Origin: Hedera helix
Lineage: Eukaryota > Streptophyta > Magnoliopsida > Apiales > Araliaceae
DNA length: 64,000 nt
Direction of reading: 5' to 3'
Assembly (NCBI GenBank): GCA_947179155.2
Contig: OX359270.1
Span: 19,255,556-19,319,555 of the forward strand
Shown here: positions 47,785 to 58,605 of the stretch, piece by piece
Layout of the letters: each line of letters begins with the position of its first letter
Position numbering within the stretch: the stretch's first letter is position 1
Notes under the pieces: generated by a model
What the model was told of the DNA's origin: nothing
Databases searched by the model: none
The model's input: only the letters and a program-made list of their open reading frames with translations
Program-made: the position numbers and the translations under genes

Positions 47785-49950
47785 TGTCGACACCGGGATT
47801 TTAGTCGTTTCATTTTTTTTTATATTAAAAGTCCTTTCCAATTTTAGCCTTTAGATTAAGATGTGATTTTTGAAAAGGGTCGGCTTAAGTGTCGACGGGG
47901 TTTCGAAAGGTCGATTTTATAATGAGCGAGTTGACCAGAGTCGCCAGTTGGTATATTTAAAATGGATTTACCAACTCATCCGAATTTTGTTTTCATAATC
48001 GCCGGCTCATGTGTGACTCCGATTTAATTGATCCGCGAACCGAGATTCATAAAATTTGGGGGCTTGCTTAAGCGAGGGGAAGGTGTTAGGCACCCCCCGA
48101 CTTCCGTGAAACACGGTTACAGCAATCTCGATGTTTTCCTATCCTTTTGAAAATCCTAAAATGTGTGAGTTGCGTGTGTGTGTATGCGTGCGTGCCTAGG
48201 TGATGGTTGTGGTGAATTTTGCGTGAAAATTGTTTTATGAAAACGTGTTTTTTCGGAAAGCGTTCAGACGTCTTTTGACCCAAATAACAAGGCTTCATTT
48301 TTTATAATAAAGATTGATTTTAATTTCGAAAACGATGAGGGTTTTTTATTGGATGTCATTTTTAGAAAACAATAGTTTTTTTAAACTTTTCTCAAATAGG
48401 AATCGAGACTATACATTGCCTTCTAACAGTAATTTAAAGTAAAATAAAGGCAACTTCTAGAACTCTTTAACCCTATGCACAAAGTTTAATGAAAACGTTT
48501 ATCTATTCTTTTACGAAAATATCTTTCATGACATTTCAAAACCAAATGAAGCCTTTTCGTCAAACCCGGTTCAAAGTTTGCCAAAACTCTTAATTTTTAA
48601 CCCTCGTGAATCTAATATCCTAATTTGATTATTTTTAGGAAATCTTCATTTTTTGCCTTATTTGGAAAATCATTTTTTGTGTCGTAAATCAAAACAAACA
48701 TTCAATCGTGTCGGGGCTATCCATGGGCATGTGAGCCGTCTAAATAACCCCCAAACATTCACAATCACGTATTTTACTATTATGGGGCCTTAACCCGATT
48801 ACGGTTCAATATCGCTTTAAGGCCCAATATTTACATATATACAAAATGGACCCTCGCAACGATTACATACACCAAACGTTGTCCATCATCGGGATTTGAT
48901 CACGAGGATCTCTTCCCCAGGCTCACAATTATCCAAATCGCTGCACAACCATACCAGAGCAAGATAAACAATACTAAACTTGATACTATGCTACCCGAAT
49001 AAAAAAAAATCACAATCCCAACACGACAAACTACCTGTTAACACAACGAATTACACATCACCGTACGGATATCATCGGGACATTAGGAGGAAAATACGTT
49101 CCGACGGAACCCTCGCTAATGATCCCTAATCCACGGATTCTTAACAATACAACAACATACTAAATTAAGCAATTCCAAAACACGATATTATAATAACAAT
49201 ACAACTAAAAAATATCACCCAAAACACCCCTTTTCACCCTGCAATATACCGACAAAAGCTTTATATTTCACGATTGAACCAAAATCATATGAATACTTGA
49301 ATATTTGACAAAAGAAACAAGTTCCTCACTTGAATTTAAACAAACCCGAGCCCTTCTCTCTCCTTCTCGCGTGTTTCTCTCTACTAAATCCTTAAGAAAA
49401 TTTCTTCTCTTCTTTTCTGCAGATCAAAAATGGCGTTGTATAGGTGACTGAAGTCAGCCGCAGGTGCATCTGCGGCTGCCTGCTGTGGCCACCCGCGCCA
49501 AATCCTTGGCTGCCGGGTTGTCTCCTCGAGCCGTGCAAGTGTCCCGCTTGTCGGTGGCCGCAGCTGCATCTGCGGCTGCCCAGCTGACTTTTCTCGATTT
49601 TCGTGCCCCGCAGCCTTGAATCGTCAATTTCTGCTGTTTTATTTTGGAAGGCTGTTACCTGATGTATAGATATCTCTGGTGCCGGGCTTCCAAAGAGCGA
49701 GACCCCCTTCGACTGTCGCAAACGTCGTGGTCATTTGCCGTCTTCGGTGATCGAATCGGGTTCTGTCCGGGTCAACTGCGTATTTTGCCTCAGATGACCT
49801 GACGCTCGTTGTTCGTTTGACGGCTTTGATCGTAAGCTGTCGTGGTGACTTCGGGTTGGGGTCCACCTTTCCTGTTCGTGTGTCGGGTCGAATGACGATT
49901 TTGCCCTCCTATCAAGGTCAGTACACAAGTGCAAAATTTGGGTGTCTACA
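47785..49950 (-). repeat. 3' LTR of the Tat element (left copy)
   Basis: Plus-strand ends TGTCGACACCGGG and GGGTGTCTACA. CATAT flanks both sides (47780-47784 and 49951-49955). It is near-identical to 61280-63428 apart from a GT-rich indel near 48165-48190 and scattered substitutions, so the pair is young relative to the other elements. Confidence 0.92.
49455..49579. repeat. GC-rich palindromes in the Tat LTR (left copy)
   Basis: CCGCAGGTGCATCTGCGG at 49458-49475 and CCGCAGCTGCATCTGCGG at 49558-49575, each one mismatch from the perfect 18-bp palindrome found in the right copy. Confidence 0.88.
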
Positions 49951-50070
49951 CATATGTTTATGAGTGAGTGCGTTTTACGCTCCATCTCAACCCACCATAT
50001 AATTTTTTTCCTTCAATAATAATCCTAGAAAAATTACCTACATCATCTCTTCCAAATTTGGGTGTCTACA
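49951..50070. other. Misplaced copy of Athila-A flank plus LTR tail
   Basis: 49951-50058 matches 63429-63536, the Athila-A sequence outside the right LTR. It is followed by AAATTTGGGTGTCTACA (50054-50070), which is the last 17 bp of the LTR, and then the polypurine tract. The two parts overlap by AAATT, a microhomology. The block therefore repeats flanking DNA inside the element. Confidence 0.88.
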
Positions 50071-50083
50071 GCTGCCCCTCTTT
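50071..50083 (-). other. Polypurine tract of the Tat element
   Basis: The minus strand reads AAAGAGGGGCAGC directly before TGTAGACACCC, the LTR start, of which only a 17-bp stub remains at this place. Confidence 0.85.
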
Positions 50084-50154
50084 ATCATGTTTATGGAATG
50101 ACATATGAAATGAACATGATAAAGAAGTAGGCACCTAACGCATGGGAATGACAG

Positions 50155-53100
50155 TGTAATGTCCTAGAATTTCCACATCTTTATTAATTAAATTATTAAT
50201 TTAATTTCCAACAAGTTATTTTTACGAGATTATTTAAATCTTTTTATGTGATTAATTAATTATGTGATTAAATAATTATGTAATTAATTACTAAAATTAA
50301 TTAAAGGGGGTCACTAATATGTTATTAAATTAGTGAACAAACCCTAAAGTTTTAATATCAAAATAATTGATAAGTTTCCTATTATTTAAATATTCAATTA
50401 AATTGAATATAATGAGTGAATTAAATATAATAAATTAATTAATATGATTATTAATTAATGTAAATAATGTGAAATATTAATAATAATATTTATTAGTCCA
50501 TTTATTAATTTAATACTAATGGGTTAAAATATTTAATTATTTATTCAATTTAATTATTTATTTAATCATGGATTGAATAATTAATGTATAAATTATTAAA
50601 TTAGCCCAACATGGGTCAATTAGTAGCCCAAGTGTAGAATAATAAAATTTGACAATTTAGTAGCCCAAACAATTTAATAGAAGCCCAATTGGTATTTTAA
50701 ATTAAAGCCCAATGATTGGCCCACTTGAAAAATACTTAATTAAACTATTATTTATTTAAAAAGTAAAAGTGACTCAAATTATGGGACAAAAAGAAGGGAG
50801 ATCAGCCGACCAAAGCATACAAGGAGGAGAGAGAGTGTATTATTATTATTATTATTATTATTATTTAATTTTTCATTTAATTAATAAAAGGGTTGCTTGT
50901 TTTCTTTTTGTAGTACATGCACCATGCTTCTTTTCACCTAATGTGGTTAACTTGTGTAAGTACCCAATGGGTGCATGATGGGCTAAAATTATTAGATATA
51001 ATTTGTGTATCTAGTAATATTTTAAGTATACTTGAAATGTGAGATATACTTCATTTTATTTTTCAAGCAAAAGAGAGCTAGAGAGAGTTGAGAGAAAACT
51101 TTAAGTGAGAGCATAATATTTGAGAGATCAAGTAAGAAGAGGAAATCCTAAGTTAGTTCATGCCATACTCCTTCACAACATATTTTGGAAAGAAGAGGAG
51201 AATAGCTATCAAAACAAGGTAGTTATTTTTTTAAACCCTAATCTTGCTTTTCTTTCAAGTTATGGTATAAATATTAAGTGTAATAATTTCTATGGTTAAT
51301 ATCATGCTATGTATGTTTATATAGTTGATCATGTGTTTAACTTATGTGTTATGAGTTTTATTGAATGAAAAACATGTATTTGGTGGTGTGAAAATAAATC
51401 TCAAAATAATGATTAACGATAATTTTTGATAATATTTAGATTTAATGCTCTAATATTATAGAACATTAAATCATGAGAAAAATAAAGTTTGAATCACTCA
51501 AAATGGAGTTGTACACAAAAAGTTATGATTTGTGGTAGTTTATGTGATGTAAAATTTTTTATAAAAAAATAATGATATTAAATCATGAAAAATTAATTTT
51601 TCATGTTATAAATTAATATAAAGTGATTGGTAATTTTTTTGGATTTTTATTGAGGATTTAAAGCTTACTTGATGGTATATTTTTAATTAAAATGGGTACT
51701 GTTCACGTTCTGTCGGAAAAAAATAAAAAAGGGATTTTCCGCGCAATGCGCAGAAGGTTATAGGCTAAAGAACGCGGAGCCAAACGACGTCGTTTGGCCT
51801 CTGTAAGACTTTACTCCGCGCAATGCGCGGAAGCCGTTTACGGCTTCTCAAAAGCGGCACCGTTTTGGGCCGTTGTTACTGAATCCGCGCGCAATGCGCG
51901 AGAACCGGTTTTCTGCGAAATTACCAGTTTGCCCCTTCGTGTTTTTCTTGGTAGAATTACCATTTTGCCCTCCGATCAGTTTTCGATTTATTTACAAAAT
52001 TGCCATCGGTCCGGTTTTTCAACTTATTTACGAAAATGCCATTCGGGTTAATTTTAATTAATTTAAATATTTAAAAATTAATTTAAAATTATAACAAAAA
52101 TAATAATAATACAAAAATAATATTGGGGAGGATATTTTTCATTAAGTTTAATATTTAAATATTTTAAATATTAATCTAGTTAGCTAAACCATGGTTAAGT
52201 TAAATAAATTTATTATTTATTTATTATTTTAAATGTTAATAATAAATAAAGATGATAAATTAGCAATTATTATTTAATGCCTATTAAATAATATTTAAAG
52301 AGAGATAAAATTTATAAATTAATTATTTATTATTTAAATATTATTAAATAATAAATAAGGATAATTAAGTAATTAATTATTATTTAATTAACATTAAATA
52401 ACGATTAATGGAAATTAAGTTATTAGAGTAATAATTTATTATTTAATTAAAATAATAAATAAGAATGATTTGATTATTATTTAACCTTAAATAATAATTA
52501 AAATTAATTAAATAATTAATTATTATTTAATTGACATTAAATAATAATTAAAGGGGATTAAGATTAGTAAACTATTATTTAATTTCCTTAATTAAATAAT
52601 AAGTAAGGTTAATTACTTAGTTAATTATTGGTTGATTAACATTAAATTAAAGAAGGTTAAAATTAAGTTAATAATTATTTATTATTTAATTATAATTAAA
52701 TAATAAGTAAGTACAATTAGTTATTATTTATTTTAAATAATAACTAGAGTTAATTAATTAATTTCTATTTAATCAATATTAAATAGTAATTAAATAGAGA
52801 TTGAGTTAATAAAATAAATTGAATTTAATTATGATTTAGTTAAACAATTGTAATAAGTTGTTTAAGGGTTTAATAAGTGTCCAACACTTAAGAAAAATAT
52901 TTTCTAACTTATTAAATTATTAACCTAAAATGATTAAGTGTCTATAAGGTTAATAATATTGTTTTGACTAATGTAATTTATGTGTTAGTACTTATGTGGT
53001 AAATAAGTTCGTTATTAAGCGTATAATTATGCAAATACGTCGTACTAATTATTAGACCGACTTTATTAATGTTAGGTCTTTCAAAGCAAGTTAGTTAAAG

Positions 53101-54091
53101 CTAGACAATTATTGTAGATGAGCAAACAGGCAAGTTCTCTAACCCTACTCAATTATTATCGTTGAACAAGTTTCCATACTTGTATTTATTATTAAAGCTT
53201 GAAGTGGTTTAATTATTTAAAATTATTCCACATCCATATTGTTTATACAATCGCACTTAGTGCATTTGAAGCTTGTTAGTTCTTGATTCATGAACTGTAT
53301 TAAAAATGTCTGAAGCTAATAGTTCAGCTAGACATTGCGTTTCTAAATTCAATAACTTGAATACTTTTAAAAGCTTATCCAAACCCTTGTTGGGTGCGGA
53401 TTTCTTATATTAAGTCTGAGAATTGAACAACCCTAAATTAAGGGATTTTGTGTCGGGAAACCGACTTTGGGCGCCAGTGACTAAATGTAATGCATATACA
53501 GCGGGTTGAATAGGCTGATCCCCTTGAAAACCAAACAACTCAAAGGGTCAGAGGAAACTCTATTATACCCTAGTTAGTTCAGGGTCCTTAGTGACCACTC
53601 AGCATTTTAAGATTCAAATATTCTGTTTGTTAAAAATTTGAATCCTGTTTCATTCACAATTGTTATATCTATTGTTGAATCATTGATGATATTTCCCATT
53701 CATTCATGATATATTAAATCTATATGATTGTTCTAAACTTGCTGAGCAAACTAGTTGCTCATTCTTGCTATATCATGAACCATTTTTCAGATAATCCTGA
53801 TTGCTCAAAGAAGGATAAGGGAAAAGGAAAAGCCAGAGCTTAAGTTAGCTTTTGCATGCTAATTAGATCTTTAATTATGTATTTACGGTTGTTAAACCTT
53901 TTGTAATTCCTTGTGATAGGAACTGTTATTATGTTAAGGTTGATAGACCCTGGTATTGTAACCTTTTGAAGGGAACCAATATGTATTATTCCGCTATATT
54001 TAAATGCAATGTATGTATTTAATTGTTAGTAATGTGTTGAATAGTGAGAACCAAACTCGAGGTTATGGAACCCGGATTTGGGGTCGTCACA
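50155..54091 (+). mobile_element. Tekay-like solo LTR (3.9 kb) nested in the Tat element
   Basis: Starts TGTAATGTCC and ends GGGGTCGTCACA; target duplication GACAG at 50150-50154 and 54092-54096. It is the complete counterpart of the partial LTR at 37226-39402. It includes a TAT microsatellite (50837-50865), palindromes CCGCGCAATGCGCGG and AAACGACGTCGTTT (51739-51900), and AT-rich hairpin units (52200-52800). No internal region or second LTR is present. It is the innermost insertion of the stack. Confidence 0.93.
51739..51900. repeat. Palindrome module in the solo LTR
   Basis: CCGCGCAATGCGCAG at 51739-51753, AAACGACGTCGTTT at 51782-51795, CCGCGCAATGCGCGG at 51816-51830 and CGCGCGCAATGCGCGA at 51886-51901, followed by ATTACCAGTTTGCCCC. 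The same module, in the opposite orientation relative to LTR sense, occurs in the Athila-A LTR. Confidence 0.88.
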
Positions 54092-54096
54092 GACAG

Positions 54097-55271
54097 TACG
54101 TGTTTAACGATGCAACACATATATTAAGATGATGCAAATGTCGCATTCAACATGATCGTGTAGGGGTCGATTTAAAGTTTACGAATGAATATCGCTCGGG
54201 TTTCGCCTTCGACAGGTCACTTTTGGATTGGTCATGTATCGTCTCTGACGGGTCATTTTTGATTGGTCAGGTATCATCTTTGACGGGTCGTTTGTGAGTG
54301 GTCAGGTATCGTCTCTGACGGGTCGTCTTTGAGTGGTCAGGTATCGTCTCTGACTGGTCGTTTTTGATTGGTCAGGTATCGTCTTTGACGGGTCGTTTTT
54401 GATTGGTCAGGTATCGTCTCTGACGGGTTGTTTGTGAGTGGTCAGGTATCGTCTTTGACAGGTCGTTTTTGAGTGGTCAGGTATCGTCTCTGACGGGTCG
54501 TTTTTGAGTGGTCAGGTTCGAAAATCTTGTTTTTAAATCGTAACAAGTTTCACGTTGGCTCGGGGTAAACAAAAGGGCAGTTTAAGGGGCACCGAGATCA
54601 ATCGCAGGTACATCTGCGGCCAGCCACAGATGCATCTGCGGCTAGGATCGGTTCCTATTTCAGATCGCGACCCCCTGAGATCTGTCACTTTCTTTAACTT
54701 TCTCTCCCTCGTTTTCGGTTTTCCTCGTCCCCACTTGGCTTTTCCGTCTTTTGGACACTTTTTGGCAAAATCTGCTCCGATTAAATCAGTCTACGCACTT
54801 TGGGTAACGTTTTAACTCCTTTTCCTTTGATTTTCGCTTTCGTTTGGCTATGTATTTACTTGTTTAAATGTTTTAATTTTAGCAATGCATGCCTATATGA
54901 GATATTTGTGTTGAACGTAGCATAGATAAACAATGGGTCTTGCAGACATGTTTTATTTACTTTGAAAAACCATTGTTTTAGTCATTTTATGCTCACGATG
55001 CACCATTTTCACTTGCATTTGGGATTTGTTGGTTGCCTGACTTGATTAAACATGCCTGATTGTGCATGGGATGTCCATTGTACAAACGAAACTCTGCCGA
55101 AATTTCTGGAAATCTTGTGCATCCCCAGGGACTTATTTATGCATTTTCAATTTTCATATCATTATAAAATAAACATGCTATGCTGCCCTATTATCTCTAG
55201 CAATATGCAAGAAGATTTTTGAAAGATAACGGGCTAAGGATGTACCTCCTTTTCGTGATGCCGTTTCAGTC
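54097..55271 (-). other. Tat element 3' region between antisense ORFs and the 3' LTR
   Basis: Contains the 35-bp tandem array (54211-54516), two GC palindromes of the LTR type (54603-54642) and about 600 bp of T-rich sequence with no coding similarity. On plus this is the upstream region of the antisense ORFs, so it may also hold their promoter; no clear TATA box was found. Confidence 0.6.
54211..54516. repeat. 35-bp tandem repeat, about 8.7 copies
   Basis: Consensus unit has GACGGGTCGTTTTTGAGTGG followed by TCAGGTATCGTCTCT. Units differ by a few substitutions (GATTGG/GAGTGG, CTCT/CTTT) and keep the 35-bp period, except the first, which is 36 bp. Tandem arrays at this position are known in Ogre/Tat elements. 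Confidence 0.93.
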
Positions 55272-57238
55272 ATGGATCCTGATGCTCCCAGTGGCTCCAT
55301 AGTGCCCCGAGTTGCCGGTGTTCGTCGTCGTAGAGCGGCCTCCTCAACTCCAGCTCCAGTCCTGACCCGTCATTCTCGTAGATTGGCGGAGTCTGTCATT
55401 CGCCCAGTTCGGCCTGACGTTGGTGAGGATGCCCCAGCTGAGGCAGAGGCGGGTCCTTCGGGCACGGCGGCCCCTCCTCCCACGCGTCGGACCTTACCAG
55501 GGGCCCGTGCCAGGATACCGGATCTGCTCGGTCCTGATCTCAGTAGTCACCCCTCAACCTACCTTGTGGCTAACGAGGTATATCCGTCGTTTTAAGTTCA
55601 TTCCAATCTGTATGGTTACCATACCTGACTTTTGATGGCTGTCACAGGTTCCTGAGTTTACCCAACCTCGGGGCAACTGGTTCAACATCTACACTCTCTA
55701 CCATGCGCTGCATTCCGACTACAGGGGGATGGTAGATTCTTGGGGTTTCAGACATTTCTTCACTATCGCCCCTCGCCGGTGTCCGTGGGGCTATATGAGG
55801 GCCCTATCTGAGCGCTGGTTCCACCAGACACAATCGCTTCATCTTCTGGACTGTGAGCTGCTGTTGACCCCTCTAGACTGGTGTTATATCACCGGGGTGG
55901 AGTTCTCTGGACCCCGGGTCCCTCTGGAGCCGGACATCACCCCCGTAGCTGTTCGATCCTTGTTGGGGTACTCTCCTCAAGATAAGGTCTTTAAGGCCCG
56001 CAGCATTCGATCGGGAGCCTTGGCTGTGGATGTCATTGGAGGGGTCCTTTCCGAGCCATTCCCTGAGGACCGGTCTGCTCGTGACTTTCTGCTTCGACGC
56101 TTATTTTTGACCATTATGAGGGGCTATTTTATGGGGAACAACTCCTCGACTATCCATTTCAGTATCGTTGGAGCTACCCGGGAGGTTGACCGGATCGGGG
56201 ACTACGATTGGGGCTCCTTCACCTTCGCTTACTTCCTCCAGGGTCTTCGCCTTCGCTCAGAGGGACAGACGGATGCCTGGCTCGGCTTCTACCCCTTCCT
56301 GCTAGTAGGTCATTTTTTATTGTATCGTCTTTGATTTGTTTCATTTCTTTGTCCCTTCCCGCTACTTACGGTTTTCCTGTTTTGTTTAACAGTTCTGGGC
56401 TTACGAGAGACTACCTTGCTTGCGGCCAGTTACTACCCTCGGTCCGGAGACTTATCCCAGGGGTCGTAGATGGCATCATAGTACTCTTGAGGAGACCCCA
56501 GTGTCAGATAGCTTTGCTCACTGTCGGCTGCAGTTAGAGCTGATCTCGTCCGCGGATGTGACCTGGGTTCCCTACATGGCGGATCATTTGGCGGCTGGCC
56601 TCGCCGGCGGTCATGCCGCGGATCAGGAGCTTGCCTTGTCCACTCGTCGCATTCCATTTCTGACCTATGGTGGATGGGAGCTGTATCTGGGGGAGAGCGC
56701 CATCAGATGTGTTTATGGGGAGGCTCGTATCCCTTTCGCCCCCCCCCCCCTCACGAAGATTTTGGTCCGCGGATGCCCACCTTCCAGAGGCCCTGACGGC
56801 CGGGGAGGATGGATATATGCTGTCTGCCGGTCCTCATACGAGCGAGAGCTTCAGTGCCTGGTGGAGACCCTGCACTATCGAGCCTCAGACCCGGGCCACC
56901 TTCTTCCTCGGAGACCTGGTTCACGGGTCGGTGATGATGACAGATTGGATGGCGTGTGTCCGGGCCCCCACCCATTCGGACCAGAATACTTCCCTCACTC
57001 GGCGGGTGGATCAGTTATCCCTTTTCGTTCGGAGCTTGGACCGAGTCCAGAGGAGGCTTATGTCGCAAACCCGTATGGATCCGATTTTGGTGCGGGTCCC
57101 GACCCATCGGATGCCCCAATTCTGCCTTATTCCTGCCCAGACCTGAACTTTGATACTGAGGCTTCCATTCCCCGGGACTTGCCTGCAGATCAGTTTGAGG
57201 ATGATGCCTTCATTGATGGCATAGAGTTCACTGATTAG
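55272..57238 (+). pseudogene. Antisense ORF of the Tat element: plant mobile domain (PMD) protein with two introns
   Basis: Exon 1 55272-55577 (102 codons, MDPDAPSGSIVPRVAGV...VANE), intron GT 55578 to AG 55647, exon 2 55648-56304 (219 codons, VPEFTQPRG...LGFYPFLL), intron GT 56305 to AG 56392, exon 3 from 56393 (FWAYERLPCLRPVTTLG). Both joins keep the frame. Exon 2 has RALSERWFHQTQSLHLLDCE and LLTPLDWCYITGVEFSG, the PMD (MAIN/MAIL-like) pattern in which a substrate-like pocket is built around W and GLP-type turns. A C run at 56741-56750 coincides with a shift into another frame that reads AWWRPCTIEPQTRATFF and VRSLDRVQRRL; the original frame resumes for the acidic tail ending IDGIEFTD at 57238. 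PMD functions are unclear; MAIN and MAIL1 act in gene silencing and development. Confidence 0.78.
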
Positions 57239-57450
57239 ATTTTGATAGGCTAGGACCTCTGTATTCAAACCTGCTCGTTTTATTATCATTTCTCATTTCA
57301 TGGATTATGTACAGACTTATTTTATTTTATGCATAATCATTTACTTTTGATGATCCATTTATTCCATTATAGCTTGTATGATGCATGATTTATTATATAC
57401 GTGGATAAAAAATTGACCCCTGTATAGTCTTTTGATACTGCTTTTTACAG
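57239..57450 (+). other. Spacer between the two antisense ORFs
   Basis: AT-rich, ends TTTTTACAG/ATG, a splice-acceptor-like site immediately at the next ORF start. It could be an intron joining the two ORFs in one transcript, but the stop at 57238 speaks against a simple fusion. Confidence 0.45.
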
Positions 57451-58605
57451 ATGTCATCCATAAATGTGGTTCGCGTGGGCCCTTGCGCCCCCTCAGGGAT
57501 CATTGGCAGGTTCCGTTCGTGGCTGGATAGTTTGCTACCCTTCGACCGAATCATCGCAGAGGGTCTCTTGGGACACTCCTTCTCTCTTTTGTCATTCCAG
57601 GTGCCGCCGGGCTTTGTTGACGGCATTCTCAGTTGTTGGGTCCCGGACAGACATGTTTTCAGGTTCGGGTTGGAGTATCTGACCCCTACTCTTGAGGAGT
57701 ATGCTCGCTTTACCGGCTTGTCGGTGGATGGTCCCTGCGCACGGGTTACCTTAGGCCATATGCGCCGTCAGTTCTTGACTTTTACAGGCTTGCGGAGGAC
57801 AGATCTGCTATCTGTGATCTCTTCGAGCCACCTCGTTCCTCTACCCTTCTTGGTTGACAGATTTGGCTCGGTGGATAGCTTCTCTCGATTCTCTAGTGAT
57901 TTTTCAGTATCTGAGGAGCGCTGGGGCGCTTTGAGAGTGGATGTTTTGATGGCCTGTGTCATATCAGTTCTGTACATGCCTGCAGGGGATGATCTCCTGG
58001 ACATGCGGGTTATTGTAGCGGTTCAGGCCCTTCAGGAGGATCATACTATCCTTCCCATGATACTTGCCGAGACTTACCTATTGGCCTCGTATTGTCATTC
58101 CTTCTCTGGTCGCATATTCAGGGGAAGTTCTATTTTGTTGTATGTATGGTTCATGAGACACCTCAGACCTATCGGGCAGTTTCGTCGGCATGGGTTTTGT
58201 TTCAGCCATAGCTTGGCCATGCAGTTCTCATTTCGTCCCCGGCGATGCACTGATACGGCCTCTTGGAGGGAGTTCTTATCGGCCATTGAGGAGCCTTTCC
58301 ATCTTCTGATCTACTCGGGTTATTGCTCCTTCCTGAGTTTTTTGACTCATGTGCCCCCTTTTGATTTCCTCCCTCTTCTTGGCTTGAGGGGGGTGACGAC
58401 TTATCATCCCTTAGCTGTCATGGGGTAGTTTGACCAGATGCAAGATCTCCATCTTTTTGCGGGAGTAGCTGACTACCGATTTCTCATATCGACTCAGACG
58501 GAGAGGGATATGCTGAGGGTATATGATCTTTGGTCACACAGGGTCTCGGCCGATTTTGGGGATAGTCATCCTGGTCAGACACCCGCTTATCTGCTATGGT
58601 TGTGA
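57451..58605 (+). pseudogene. Antisense ORF of the Tat element: DUF7745-like protein
   Basis: An ORF of 325 codons from ATG 57451 to TAG 58426-58428, continuing in frame for 58 codons to TGA at 58603-58605. Segments such as SCWVPDRHVFRFGLEYLTPT and LEEYARFTGL fit the retrotransposon-linked plant family that I recall as DUF7745 (typical FWDPxYRCFTF...TPTIEEY pattern). Hydrophobic helices (VDVLMACVISVLYMP, TYLLASYCHSF) are spread through it. No catalytic motif is seen. Its stop overlaps the end of gag on the other strand by 12 bp, which marks the place where pol is missing. Confidence 0.68.

Noticed and set aside
54211..54516. Regular array with 35-bp period, superficially CRISPR-like
   Set aside because: Units are contiguous with no unique spacers, and the context is a plant retrotransposon 3' region.
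56208..56537. ORF of 109 codons overlapping the PMD region in another frame
   Set aside because: It spans the apparent intron 56305-56392 and has no domain similarity, whereas the spliced frame gives continuous PMD sequence.
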